From positions 2,790,001 to 2,854,000 of the forward strand of contig NZ_CP065997.1 of assembly GCF_016127315.1 (NCBI RefSeq): a stretch of DNA of 64,000 nucleotides, read 5' to 3'. Source of the stretch: Achromobacter deleyi. GTDB lineage: Bacteria; Pseudomonadota; Gammaproteobacteria; Burkholderiales; Burkholderiaceae_B. Made by a program: the position numbers and the translations under genes. Shown here piece by piece: positions 1 through 8,521 of the stretch (its first letter is position 1; every line of letters starts with the position of its first letter). The notes beneath the pieces were generated by a model. It did no database searches. It saw nothing but the letters and a program-made list of their open reading frames with translations, and was not told where the DNA came from.

Positions 1-344
1 GGCATCGACGGCGCCAGCGCGCAGCCGATCGCGCCGGCCGAGAACACCGCCAGCGCCAGCAGGTACGCCAGGCGCGGGCCGAGGCGGTCGATGAGCTTGG
101 CCGACAGGGCCGAGCCGACGATCGAGGCGGCCACGAACAGGGTGGTGTTCCAGGCGTAATAGGCCAGCCCGCCGATCTCGCGGATGATGGTCGGCAGGAT
201 GGTGGTGACGACGTAGATGTTGATGGCGTGCAGCGCGACGCCGCCGGCCAGCGCGATCGAGCGCAGCCCGTTCCTGCCGCGCAGCAGGTCGCCCCAGGAG
301 GCGGGGGCGGCCGTCGCGGCGGACGCGGGGGGAGGGGATGACAT
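1..344 (-). CDS. MFS transporter, N-terminal part (runs off the window)
   Basis: Only the first about 114 residues are present; the C-terminal part lies beyond position 1. The start ATG is at 344. After a Ser/Ala/Pro-rich cytoplasmic leader there are hydrophobic helices (ALHAINIYVVTTILP, then AYYAWNTTLFVAASIVGSAL) and a loop A motif region reading SAKLIDRLGPR, typical of a 14-helix drug/metabolite exporter of the major facilitator superfamily. It is divergent from the ArsR-rhodanese gene at 405 with only 60 bp between them, and the palindrome in that gap makes it a likely target of that regulator. Substrate unknown. Confidence 0.8.
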   Translation of the reverse strand, partial: MSSPPPASAATAAPASWGDLLRGRNGLRSIALAGGVALHAINIYVVTTILPTIIREIGGLAYYAWNTTLFVAASIVGSALSAKLIDRLGPRLAYLLALAVFSAGAIGCALAPSM

Positions 345-367
345 GGGAGGCGTCTCTTTTGTAAATT

Positions 368-393
368 ATCAATCCAACAAATGATGGAATGAT
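368..393. promoter_or_regulatory. Inverted repeat, probable ArsR-type operator
   Basis: Two 13-base arms meet head to head: ATCAATCCAACAA on the left and ATGATGGAATGAT on the right; 10 of 13 positions match when one arm is reverse-complemented. It fills the 60-bp gap between the divergent MFS gene and the ArsR-rhodanese gene, just ahead of the AGGAAG ribosome site of the latter (394-399). That location fits autoregulation plus control of the exporter; binding is inferred. Confidence 0.55.
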
Positions 394-404
394 AGGAAGA
401 TGAT

Positions 405-1103
405 ATGGTCGCGTCAATGAAGACCCTGCCGCCGACTCTGCCAATGACCGATCCCGCCGCCGATTCCCTCGATGACCTGGCCGATGCCGCCAAGACGCTC
501 GGTCATCCGCATCGCCTGGCCCTGTTGCAGGCGGTGCTGCAGCGCGAAAGCACGGTCGAGCAGCTGGCCCTGGGATCGGGGCTGTCGGTCACCAATGCCT
601 CGCAGCATCTGCAGCAGCTCAAGCGCGCCGGCTTCATCCAGTCGCGCCGCGACGGCAAGCACGTGCTGTATCGCGGCGGCGCCGGCCCGGTGTCGGAAGT
701 GCTGTCGGCCTTGCAGGACTACCTGTCGCACCAGCGCCAGGAAATGCGGCGCGTGGCGGCCGACAGCGTCAACCGTCCCGAGCAGCTCGAAGCGGTCTCG
801 ATCGAGCAACTGGTCGCCAGGCTCGACGAGGGCGCGCTGCTGCTGGACGTGCGTTCGCGCGAGGACTACGCCGCCGGCCACATTCCGGGCGCGGTCAACA
901 TCCCCACCGAGGAACTGGAGCCGCATCTGGCGCAGCTGCCGCGCGACCAGGACATCGTGGCCTATTGCGGCGGCCGTTACTGCGTGCTGTCGATGCGCGC
1001 GGTGGCATTGCTGCGCGCCCGCGGCTTCCAGGCGCAGCGCCTGGGCGACGGCTTTCCCGCCTGGAAGGCGGCCGGCCTGCGCATCGAGGCCACGCGCCAC
1101 TGA
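405..1103 (+). CDS. ArsR-family regulator fused to a rhodanese domain
   Basis: 232 aa. Residues about 22-95 form an ArsR winged helix ([20 protein letters not shown] as the recognition region, wing [10 protein letters not shown]). Residues about 130-230 form a rhodanese domain ([22 protein letters not shown]) with the catalytic cysteine at about 188 in AYCGGRYC. No metal-binding ELCVC motif is seen in the HTH, so the input is probably a sulfur or persulfide species or another thiol chemistry rather than arsenite; this is inference. The start at 405 has an AGGAAG site five bases upstream. A paralogue with the same two-domain layout lies at 50254. The dehydrogenase gene at 1127 follows after 23 bp and may be co-transcribed. 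Confidence 0.85.
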   Translation: MVASMKTLPPTLPMTDPAADSLDDLADAAKTLGHPHRLALLQAVLQRESTVEQLALGSGLSVTNASQHLQQLKRAGFIQSRRDGKHVLYRGGAGPVSEVLSALQDYLSHQRQEMRRVAADSVNRPEQLEAVSIEQLVARLDEGALLLDVRSREDYAAGHIPGAVNIPTEELEPHLAQLPRDQDIVAYCGGRYCVLSMRAVALLRARGFQAQRLGDGFPAWKAAGLRIEATRH

Positions 1104-1126
1104 TCACAACCAAGCGGGAGACACAC

Positions 1127-2002
1127 ATGGATATCGGATTCATCGGCCTGGGCGTCATGGGCACGCCAATGGCGCTCAACCTGGCCCGCGCCGGCACGCC
1201 GCTGGTGGTCTGGAGCCGTTCCCCCAGTGGCTACGACGCGCTGCGCGCCGCGGGCGCGCGCGTGGCCGACGATGCCGGCCAGGTCTTCGCGCAGTGCCGC
1301 ACCGTGATCCTGATGCTGGCCAACGACGCGGCCATCGACGCGGTGCTGGCGCGTGGCACGGACGACTTCGCCGCGCGCGTGCGCGGCCACGTGATCGTCA
1401 ACATGGGCACCACCTCGGCGGACTTCTCGCGCCAGCTCGGCGCGGATATCGAAGCAGCCGGCGGCCGCTACGTCGAGGCCCCGGTGTCGGGCTCGCGCAA
1501 GCCGGCCGAAGCCGGGCAACTGGTGGTGATGCTGGCCGGCCATGACGACGACGTCGCTGCCGTGCGCGAGCTGGTGCGGCCGCTGTGCCGCGACAGTTTC
1601 GTCTGTGGCGCGGTGCCGTCCGCGCTGGCCATGAAGCTGTCGGTCAACCTGTTCCTGATCACCATGGTCACGGGCCTGACCGAGTCGGTGCATTTCGCCG
1701 CGCGCCAGGGCATCGATCTGGCGCTGTTCGCCGAGGTGCTGAACGCCGGGCCGATGGCCAGCGACGTGTCGCGCGTCAAGCTGGGCAAGCTGGTGACGCA
1801 GGATTTCTCGGTGCAGGCGGCGATCACCGACGTCCTGAAGAACAGCCGCCTGGTGGCCGAGGCCGCGCGTAGCGCCGGCATCGCCTCGCCGCTGCTCGAC
1901 GCCAGCCATGCGCTGTACGGCGAGACCGAGGCCCAGGGCCTGGGCGCGTCCGACATGGTGGCCGTCATCCGCGCCATCGAACGGCGCACCGAGGCCGGCT
2001 GA
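1127..2002 (+). CDS. NAD(P)-dependent 3-hydroxyisobutyrate dehydrogenase-family oxidoreductase
   Basis: 291 aa. The N-terminus [23 protein letters not shown] carries the GxGxxG dinucleotide fold (shown here only to place it). The substrate-binding signature [23 protein letters not shown] and the catalytic lysine region [11 protein letters not shown] (K about residue 170) are those of beta-hydroxyacid dehydrogenases such as 3-hydroxyisobutyrate, tartronate semialdehyde and succinic semialdehyde reductases. ATG 1127 follows a GGGAG site; longer readings into the previous gene lack a site. It probably forms a unit with the ArsR-rhodanese gene and the acetyltransferase at 2044. The exact substrate cannot be told from sequence. 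Confidence 0.85.
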   Translation: MDIGFIGLGVMGTPMALNLARAGTPLVVWSRSPSGYDALRAAGARVADDAGQVFAQCRTVILMLANDAAIDAVLARGTDDFAARVRGHVIVNMGTTSADFSRQLGADIEAAGGRYVEAPVSGSRKPAEAGQLVVMLAGHDDDVAAVRELVRPLCRDSFVCGAVPSALAMKLSVNLFLITMVTGLTESVHFAARQGIDLALFAEVLNAGPMASDVSRVKLGKLVTQDFSVQAAITDVLKNSRLVAEAARSAGIASPLLDASHALYGETEAQGLGASDMVAVIRAIERRTEAG

Positions 2003-2043
2003 CGCCTCGCCGTGATCTCTTCCTTTCTTCTTTCCGTAGCACC

Positions 2044-2493
2044 ATGATCACCCTGAGAATCTCCACCCCCGCCGACGGCGAACGCGTCGTCGACATCTGG
2101 CGCCGCGCCGTCGATGCCACCCATGATTTCCTGTCGCCGCAGGACCGTCGCGATATCGAGGCCGAGGTGGTGGGCTTGCTGCCCGCCGCCACGCTCGATC
2201 TGGCCGTGGATGCGAACGACCGCGCGCTGGCCTTCATGCTGCTGGACGGCAGCCACATGGAAGCCTTGTTCGTCGATCCCGACGCGCGCGGCACGGGCGT
2301 CGGCCGCGCGCTGGTCGAAGACGCGCTGCGGCGCCATCCGGGCCTGAGCACCGACGTCAACGAGCAGAACGCGCAGGCGATCGGTTTCTATGAACGGCTG
2401 GGGTTCGAGCGCACCGGGCGTTCCGATCGCGACGGCCAGGGGCGGGCTTACCCGCTGATCCATTTGCGTCATCGCGCGGCCGCGCCGGCATGA
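2044..2493 (+). CDS. yjaB: GNAT N-acetyltransferase, YjaB type
   Basis: 149 aa. Collinear with what I recall of E. coli YjaB throughout: the N-terminal IWRRAVDATHDFL, the beta-4 segment MEALFVDPDARGTGVGRALV with the acetyl-CoA pyrophosphate loop RGTGVG, and the end NEQNAQAIGFYERLGF. YjaB binds acetyl-CoA; its physiological substrate is not established to my knowledge. It lies 41 bp after the dehydrogenase gene on the same strand and is convergent with the molybdoenzyme at 2599. Confidence 0.85.
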   Translation: MITLRISTPADGERVVDIWRRAVDATHDFLSPQDRRDIEAEVVGLLPAATLDLAVDANDRALAFMLLDGSHMEALFVDPDARGTGVGRALVEDALRRHPGLSTDVNEQNAQAIGFYERLGFERTGRSDRDGQGRAYPLIHLRHRAAAPA

Positions 2494-2598
2494 GCGCGGT
2501 CTTCAAGTCCGAGCGCCCTGCCGAGGCGGTGCGCGCGGCCTGGCAGGGCGCACGGGCCGTCGGTTGCCGCGTTCCCGTCCGGGCGCGCGCTTGCGCCG

Positions 2599-4908
2599 CT
2601 ACGCTGTGGTCCGCGTGTGCAGCGCCGGCGGCTCGAAGGCCCGCACCGGCGGCGCGTGGCCATTCCAGCGTTCCACCTGCACCAAGGCTGACAGCGCGCT
2701 GGGGCCCTGCGCCAGCCGCGACGTGCCCACGTCCACCGTCAGCACGTTGGGATTGCCGTGGCGTTCCAGCGCGCCATCCTGCGGATCGAACCAGGCGCCC
2801 GTGGGCATCACCACCACGCCGCGCAGCAGGTCGGCGCTGAGCTGCGCGCCGCCCAGGCAGGCGCCGCGATCATTGAATATCCGCACCACGTCGCCCTGCG
2901 CGATGCCGCGCTCGGCGGCATCGTCGGGATGCAGCAGCACCGCCTCGCGGCCGGCGACCTTGTTGGCGCGCGTGGCCGGGGCCGGGTCCAGCTGCGAGTG
3001 CAGGCGGTCGGCGGGCTGGCAGGTGACCAGGTGCAGCGGCCAGCGCGCCGCGCGTTCGGCGCCCAGCCATTCCACCGGCGGCAGCCAGGCCGGATGCGGC
3101 GGGCAGTCGTCGTAGCCGAATTCGGCGATGGCCGCGCTGTGCAGTTCGAGGCGGCCTGAGCGGGTCTTGAGCGGATGCGCGGCGGGATCTTCGCGGAACT
3201 GCTCGAATAGCACGAAGTCGCGCGTCGGCGGCGGCAGCGCGACGTGGCCGCGTTGCCAGAATTCGTCGAAGGCCGGCAGCGTCAGTTGCGCCGCCTCCCA
3301 GGCCGGCCGCATCTGTTCGTAGATGTGGCGGATCCAGGTCATCTCGTCGCGGCCTTCGGTGAAGGCGTGCTCGAACCCGCCGCGCGCGGCCAGTTCGCGG
3401 TAGATGTCGAAATCGTTGCGGCTGTGGCCCACCGGCGCCACCGCCTGCCGCATCGCCAGCAGATAGCGGTCGCGCGACGAGCCGCCGATGTCGTTGCGTT
3501 CCAGCGTGGTGGTGGCCGGCAGCACGATGTCGGCGCGGCGCGCGGTCGGCGTCCACCACGGTTCGTGCACGATGATGGTCTCGGGGCGTGTCCAGGCACG
3601 CATCAGCCGGTTCAGGTCCTGGTGATGATGGAACGGATTGCCGCCGGCCCAATAGACCAGGCGGATGTCGGGATAGGCGCCGGTCCGGCCGTTGAATTCG
3701 TATGGCTCGCCCGGCTGCAGCAGCATGTCGGTCAGGCGCGCCACGGGGATCGAGGCGCCGGCCGGATTGCGGCCGGCGCGCATCTCCGGCGCGGGCAGGT
3801 CGGGGCGCGGATTGCCGGCGCCGTTCATCGAGCCATGGCCGAAGGCGAAGCCGCCGCCGGGCAGGCCGATCTGGCCCAGCAGCGCGGCCAGCGCGACGCT
3901 GCCCCAGTAAGGCTGTTCGCCGCGATGGCCGCGTTGCAGCGACCACGAGCACGACAGCAGCGTGCGGGCGCCGGCCGCGTCCCGCGCCAGCGCGCGGATG
4001 GTAGCGGCCGGCACGCCGCAGATGCGCTCGGCCCAGGCCGCATCCTTGGGCTGGCCGTCGGCGCGGCCCCGCAGGTAGTCGGCGTACTGCTCGAAGCCGT
4101 TGCAGCAGCGCGCCAGGAAGTCGCGGTCGTGGCGGTCCTCGGCCAGCAGCGTGTGGGCCATGCCCAGCATCATCGCGGCATCGGTGTTGGGGCGGATGGG
4201 GATCCATTCGGCCGCCAGCGCCGCCGGCGCGTCGCCGCGCGTGGGGCTGACCACCACGGCGCGCATGCCGGCCTGGCGCGCCCGCGCCAGCCAGCCCGGC
4301 GCGCTGTGGTCGCCCGCGCCGCCCGAGGCGATCTGGGTGTTGCGCAGCGGGATGCCGCCGAACGCGATCAGCAGCCGCGTGTGCCCGACCACGCTGTTCC
4401 AGTCGGTGATGCGGCCGGTGACGGGCGCGTAGGTGCCGATGATGTGCGGCAGCAGGAACTGCGCCGCGCCCCAGCTGTAGTTGCCGGATTGGTCGACGCA
4501 GCCACCGCCGGCATACAGGAAGCGGTGCGTCAGCGTGCGGGCGTGATGCAGCCGTCCGGCCGACGACCAGCCATACGAGCCGCCGAAGATGGCGGTCGGC
4601 CCATGCTGCGCGCGCACGCGTTGCAATTCATCGTGCACCAGCGTCAGGGCGGTGTCCCAATCGACTTCCACGTAACCGTCGACGCCGCGCAGCTCGGGCG
4701 CCCCGCGGTGCCTGAGCCAGCTGGCGCGCACGCTGGGGCGGGCGATGCGCAGCGGCGAGTGCACCATGTCGGGCATCGTGTGGATAAGCGGGGACGGAGC
4801 CTGATCGTGCGCGAACGGCTCGCAGCCGATGACGCGGCCGTCGCGTACCAGCGCGGTGTACGCGCCCCAGTGAGACAGGGACGGATGACGGGATATCGCT
4901 TCGGACAT
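2599..4908 (-). CDS. bisC: Molybdopterin-dependent S/N-oxide reductase (BisC/TorZ type)
   Basis: 769 aa. It lacks an N-terminal iron-sulfur cysteine cluster and has the IFGGSYGWSSAGRLHHA segment, in which a serine is the expected molybdenum ligand as in DMSO, TMAO and biotin sulfoxide reductases. Later landmarks are GGNPFHHHQDLNRL, VHEPWWTPTARRADIVLPATT and a C-terminal dinucleotide-binding domain ending AQGDVVRIFNDRGACL. No twin-arginine signal peptide is visible, so a cytoplasmic BisC-like enzyme (biotin or methionine sulfoxide reduction) is more likely than a periplasmic TorA. Start ATG at 4908 gives the family N-terminus SHWGAYTALVRDGRV. It is divergent from the DapA-family gene at 5144. 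Confidence 0.82.
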   Translation of the reverse strand: MSEAISRHPSLSHWGAYTALVRDGRVIGCEPFAHDQAPSPLIHTMPDMVHSPLRIARPSVRASWLRHRGAPELRGVDGYVEVDWDTALTLVHDELQRVRAQHGPTAIFGGSYGWSSAGRLHHARTLTHRFLYAGGGCVDQSGNYSWGAAQFLLPHIIGTYAPVTGRITDWNSVVGHTRLLIAFGGIPLRNTQIASGGAGDHSAPGWLARARQAGMRAVVVSPTRGDAPAALAAEWIPIRPNTDAAMMLGMAHTLLAEDRHDRDFLARCCNGFEQYADYLRGRADGQPKDAAWAERICGVPAATIRALARDAAGARTLLSCSWSLQRGHRGEQPYWGSVALAALLGQIGLPGGGFAFGHGSMNGAGNPRPDLPAPEMRAGRNPAGASIPVARLTDMLLQPGEPYEFNGRTGAYPDIRLVYWAGGNPFHHHQDLNRLMRAWTRPETIIVHEPWWTPTARRADIVLPATTTLERNDIGGSSRDRYLLAMRQAVAPVGHSRNDFDIYRELAARGGFEHAFTEGRDEMTWIRHIYEQMRPAWEAAQLTLPAFDEFWQRGHVALPPPTRDFVLFEQFREDPAAHPLKTRSGRLELHSAAIAEFGYDDCPPHPAWLPPVEWLGAERAARWPLHLVTCQPADRLHSQLDPAPATRANKVAGREAVLLHPDDAAERGIAQGDVVRIFNDRGACLGGAQLSADLLRGVVVMPTGAWFDPQDGALERHGNPNVLTVDVGTSRLAQGPSALSALVQVERWNGHAPPVRAFEPPALHTRTTA

Positions 4909-5143
4909 GCGGGCGGCGCCGTGAAAAGCGTATTGTTATGGAAATCCTCATAACTTAACGGTATTGCCTTAGAAATTCTTTGTCTTTCAGGCCCCGCGAA
5001 AGTGTGGAAAATAGAAAAATTTTCGGGGCCGCTCTTCCTATACTGCGAAAGCAGCAAGGGGAATGGTCAGGTGCAGGCGCCAACCACCGCGCGCCAGCCT
5101 GGCTTTTTTTGATTGAGCAGTCCTTCCGCATGTGGAGCAGGTC
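4909..5143. promoter_or_regulatory. Divergent promoter region with two dyads
   Basis: This 235-bp gap separates bisC from the DapA-family gene and is clearly more AT-rich than its surroundings. It holds TTATG and CATAA half-sites spaced by 8 bp (4936-4953) and, further right, GGCCCCG at 4990-4996 paired with CGGGGCC at 5024-5030 around an A-rich stretch. The first could be an operator; the second could fold in RNA. I cannot assign promoter hexamers with confidence. Confidence 0.4.
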
Positions 5144-6079
5144 ATGAGCAAAATGAAAATCCAGGGGTCCTTCGTCGCCATCGTCACGCCGTTCAATCGC
5201 GACGGCAGCGTCGATTTCAGCGCCTTCCGCAGTCTGTTGAAGTTCCAGGAAGACAACGGCACCGCCGCTGTGCTGATCATGGGATCCACGGGTGAGGTCT
5301 CGCTGCTGTCGCCCGAAGAGCGCCGCCAGGTGATCGTCGAGACGGCCAAGATGAAGACCGGCAAGATGAAGCTGTTCTACGGCTGCACCGGCAACAACAC
5401 CGACAGCACCATCGACTACCTGAAGTTCGCGCGCGCCAACGGCGCCGATGGCGCGATCCTGGCCGCGCCCGCCTACATCTGCGCGTCCGAAGCCGACACC
5501 GAAGCCTATTTCCTCGAAGTGGCCGACGCCACCGACCTGCCCCTGGGCATCTACAACAACCCGCCGCGGGTCAAGAGCGACCTGCACTGGGACCAGCTGC
5601 TGCGCATCTTCAAGCACCCCAACTACGTGGTGCACAAGGAATCGACCACCCGCGTCGGCCAGGTGGCGCAAGTGCTGCGCGGCCGGCCCGACGTGTCGGT
5701 GATGTGCTGCGACTCGCCCAACCTGGGCCTGGTGGTGCCCACCATGAGCCTGGGCGGCCACGGCACCGCCAACATGACCGGCAACATCGCGCCGGCCGAG
5801 ATGGCCGACATCTCGCGTCCGTGGGACACGCCGGACGTGTCGGTCAGCTTCCGCGAAGGCTACCTGGGCCTGCTGCCGATGCTGCACTACTCGTACTCGG
5901 CCATCAACCCGGTCGCCATCAAGTCGCTGATGAAGGCGGTGGGCCTGCCGGTCGGCGACCTGCGCCGTCCGCTGCGCGGCCTGGAGGGCGACGCGCTGGC
6001 CAAAGGCCTGCGCATCGTGCGCGAGCTGGGGCTGGACACCAAGTACGGCTTCAGCTCCGCCCAGCTCAAGGCGGCCTGA
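5144..6079 (+). CDS. Dihydrodipicolinate synthase-family aldolase/lyase
   Basis: 311 aa from ATG 5144, which has GGAG six bases upstream; a GTG four codons earlier (5132) overlaps that site and is less likely. A TIM-barrel class I lyase: GSTGE phosphate/carboxylate loop at 47-51, catalytic tyrosine in GIYNNPPR (Y137) and Schiff-base lysine in VVHKES (K165). These three elements define the DapA/NanA family. It is not an obvious housekeeping DapA; linkage to a Bug receptor (6217) suggests breakdown of an imported organic acid or keto-acid. An intrinsic terminator follows the stop, so the receptor may be expressed separately or by partial read-through. Confidence 0.85.
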   Translation: MSKMKIQGSFVAIVTPFNRDGSVDFSAFRSLLKFQEDNGTAAVLIMGSTGEVSLLSPEERRQVIVETAKMKTGKMKLFYGCTGNNTDSTIDYLKFARANGADGAILAAPAYICASEADTEAYFLEVADATDLPLGIYNNPPRVKSDLHWDQLLRIFKHPNYVVHKESTTRVGQVAQVLRGRPDVSVMCCDSPNLGLVVPTMSLGGHGTANMTGNIAPAEMADISRPWDTPDVSVSFREGYLGLLPMLHYSYSAINPVAIKSLMKAVGLPVGDLRRPLRGLEGDALAKGLRIVRELGLDTKYGFSSAQLKAA

Positions 6080-6088
6080 TTCCCCTGT

Positions 6089-6118
6089 TCCGGCGGCAAT
6101 AGCCGCCGGATTCATTTT
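6089..6118 (+). terminator. Intrinsic terminator after the DapA-family gene
   Basis: A perfect 9-bp stem, TCCGGCGGC (6089-6097) with GCCGCCGGA (6102-6110), loop AATA, followed by TTCATTTT. It lies 10 bp after the stop codon and 99 bp before the Bug receptor start. Confidence 0.75.
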
Positions 6119-6216
6119 GACGACCCACGACATGGCGGCCGCGAGCGTCGCGGCCGGTGGCGTGGTCGGCCCCTGCGCGTCCGGAATGGACGCGCCCTCG
6201 CCAAGAGAGACTCATC

Positions 6217-7230
6217 ATGTTCCGTTCGCCCTCCCGTCCCGCGCCGTTCACCCGGTTGCTCGCCACCGCCTTGACGGTCGTGGGCGTCACCTGCGGCGCC
6301 AGCGCGCTGGCCGCCGATACCGCCGGCTATCCGCAACGCCCGATCACGCTGGTGGTGCCGCATCCGCCGGGCGGTTCGGTCGACGGCGTGGCACGCCTGT
6401 ATGCCGAGCAACTGAGCAAGGAACTGGGCCAGTCGGTGGTGGTGGAAAACCGCGCCGGCGCCTCGGGCATGATCGGCGCCGCCTATGTGGCGCGGGCCGC
6501 GCCGGACGGCTACACGCTGTACCTGAACGCGTCCATCCACGCCATCAACCCGCTGCTGTACAAGAAGACCATCAAGTTCGACTCGGTCAAGGACTTCACC
6601 CCGATCAGCGAACTGGCGCAGGGCGCGCTGATCTTCAGCGTCTACCCCAAGGTGCCGGCCAACAACGTCGGCGAGCTGGTGAAGGTGCTCAAGGCCGACC
6701 CGCAGAAGTACTCGTTCGCCACCTCCGGCTTCGGCTCGGCGGGCCACCTGGCCGCGGCCTCGTTCCTGCATGACAACGGCCTGGCGCAGATTCCCATCGT
6801 GCTGTATCGCGGCGGCGGCCCGGCCTTGTCCGACCTGGTCGGCGGCCAGGTGCAGGGCCTGATCGATCCCATGCTGTCGTCGCTGCCGATGGTGCGCGCC
6901 GGCAAGCTCAAGGCGCTGGCGGTGACGGGCGCCGAGCGCAGCCCGCTGCTGCCCGACCTGGCCACCATGAAGGAGCAGGGGCAGAAGAACTTCGAGTTCT
7001 ATTCCTGGTATGGCGTGTGGGGCCCGGCCAACCTGCCGGAACCGGTGCTGCGCAAGCTGGAAGGCGTGTCGGCCAAGGTGATGGCCAATCCCAAGATCGT
7101 CGAGCAGTTGAACGGCCTGGGCTTCGAGCCCTCGGTCAAGAACTCGGCGGCCTTCGCCAAGTTCATCGACGCCGAGATGAAGCGCTACCAGGTCATCATC
7201 GACCAGGCCAACATCAAGATCACGGAATAG
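6217..7230 (+). CDS. Bug-family periplasmic solute receptor (TctC-like)
   Basis: 337 aa from ATG 6217 (AGAGAG site at 6204-6209). Residues 1-32 form a Sec signal peptide ending ASALAA. The mature part opens YPQRPITLVVPHPPGGSVDGVAR, the first ligand-binding loop of Bug proteins, and later has QLSKELGQSVVVENRAGASGMIGA, the signature loop of this family that is strongly expanded in Bordetella and relatives. These receptors deliver carboxylates to TctA/TctB permeases; the nearest permease pair is at 15951-17906, not adjacent. Its last 11 bp overlap the 3' end of the convergent MFS gene. Ligand unknown. Confidence 0.9.
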   Translation: MFRSPSRPAPFTRLLATALTVVGVTCGASALAADTAGYPQRPITLVVPHPPGGSVDGVARLYAEQLSKELGQSVVVENRAGASGMIGAAYVARAAPDGYTLYLNASIHAINPLLYKKTIKFDSVKDFTPISELAQGALIFSVYPKVPANNVGELVKVLKADPQKYSFATSGFGSAGHLAAASFLHDNGLAQIPIVLYRGGGPALSDLVGGQVQGLIDPMLSSLPMVRAGKLKALAVTGAERSPLLPDLATMKEQGQKNFEFYSWYGVWGPANLPEPVLRKLEGVSAKVMANPKIVEQLNGLGFEPSVKNSAAFAKFIDAEMKRYQVIIDQANIKITE

Positions 7231-8428
7231 GGCGTGGCTGGCGCGGCTTGAGCGCCGCGGCCAGCGCCACCAGCAGCAACAGGCTGGCGGCGACCACGTA
7301 CGGCATCCAGGGCCGCACGCCGTACAGCAGCGTGCACACCAGCGGCGCCACCACCATCGCCATGCCCTGCACCGCGATCACCGAGCCGGCGGCGATGCCT
7401 TGCTCGTCGGCGGTGACGGCGTTGGCGGCCAGGGTCTGGATCGACGGGAACACCAGCCCCATGCCGGCGGCCATGATGGCGTAGCACGCCAACAGGCCCG
7501 CGGCGCCGCCCAGCACCGGCACCAGCAGGAAGCCGATGCCGGACAACAGCGCGCCGCCCGCCAGGCAGCGCGCCGCGTTCATGCGGCGCGCCTTGGCCAG
7601 CCCCACCTGCACCAGGATCAGCATGACGCCGACGGTGGTCATGGCCCAACCGGCGGTCCGCGCCGCGGGGCCGGGCGCCTGGCGCAGCGCGTCCATGGCG
7701 TAGAAGCCGACGATCATCTGCGCGGTGATGACCGCGCTCATGGCCAGCAGCATGGCGGCCAGCGGCAGGCGCAAGCGCCGGTCGCTCAGTTTCAGCGGCG
7801 GCGTGGCGCGCGGTTCGTGCGAGGCGTCGGACGGCAGCTTCGCGGCCAGCCACAGCGTGCCCAGCAGGGGCAGCGCGGCGGCGATGTAGAGCGGCAGGGT
7901 CAGGCTGTCCTTGACCAGCAGGCCGCCGATGACGGGTCCCAGCACCATGCCCAGGCCGTTGGCCGCGCCCAGCTTGGCCATCATCGCGCCGCGCTGCTCC
8001 GGCGCGGTGATGTCGGCGATGCGGGCCGCGCTGACGGTGGGCATGGCGGCGTAGAAGGCGCCGATCAGCGCGCGCAACGCCATCAGGGCCAGCAGCGCCA
8101 GCCATACCGGCGGCGGCTCGCGCAGCATCAGGTCCAGGCCCACGGCCAGCAGCAGGTAGCTGACGATGTAGCCCGCGGCGGCGCGCAGCAGCACGCGGCG
8201 GCGGCCCACGCGATCGCTGCGGCCGCCCCAGTAGCGCGCCATCAGCATCCACAGCACGCCGGCCACGGTGACGACCAGGCCGCCATGCCATTCGGCCAGC
8301 CGCAGGCCGCGCACCACGGGGCCGATGACGGGCATGAAGGCCATGATGGCGGTCAGGCACAGGGTGTTGAAGACGAACAGGGCGGCGGCTTCGTTCGGGC
8401 GGCGAGGGGTGTCTGGCAATTGCGGCAT
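7220..8428 (-). CDS. MFS exporter beside a Fur box
   Basis: 402 aa from ATG 8428. An in-frame ATG at 8461 would start inside a Fur-like box, so I prefer 8428. Twelve hydrophobic segments are visible; the loop 2-3 motif reads GGRSDRVGRRR and motif C is AANGLGMVLGPVIGG. It resembles single-component multidrug or siderophore exporters (12-TMS, DHA1 type). The shared gap with an AraC regulator and the Fur-like box point to iron-regulated export, possibly of a siderophore as for AlcS in Bordetella, but no siderophore synthesis genes are in the window. Confidence 0.75.
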   Translation of the reverse strand: MPQLPDTPRRPNEAAALFVFNTLCLTAIMAFMPVIGPVVRGLRLAEWHGGLVVTVAGVLWMLMARYWGGRSDRVGRRRVLLRAAAGYIVSYLLLAVGLDLMLREPPPVWLALLALMALRALIGAFYAAMPTVSAARIADITAPEQRGAMMAKLGAANGLGMVLGPVIGGLLVKDSLTLPLYIAAALPLLGTLWLAAKLPSDASHEPRATPPLKLSDRRLRLPLAAMLLAMSAVITAQMIVGFYAMDALRQAPGPAARTAGWAMTTVGVMLILVQVGLAKARRMNAARCLAGGALLSGIGFLLVPVLGGAAGLLACYAIMAAGMGLVFPSIQTLAANAVTADEQGIAAGSVIAVQGMAMVVAPLVCTLLYGVRPWMPYVVAASLLLLVALAAALKPRQPRPIP

Positions 8429-8443
8429 GAAAGACGGGATGCG

Positions 8444-8462
8444 GATGAAAATTGTTATCATC
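8444..8462. promoter_or_regulatory. Candidate Fur box
   Basis: Read on the minus strand the 19-mer GATGATAACAATTTTCATC matches 13 of 19 positions of the classical Fur consensus GATAATGATAATCATTATC. It lies between the divergent MFS (7220-8428) and AraC (8522) genes, 16 bp ahead of the preferred MFS start and 60 bp ahead of the AraC start, in an otherwise very GC-rich stretch. Confidence 0.55.
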
Positions 8463-8521
8463 CAGGCCAGGCGGCGGCCGCGCTAGCGAATCCGCGCCGG
8501 AAATCGCGGAATTGGAAAAAA

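Noticed and set aside
3244..4953. A 569-codon plus-strand frame opposite bisC
   Set aside because: Shadow of a well-supported molybdoenzyme; no signal, motif or ribosome site.
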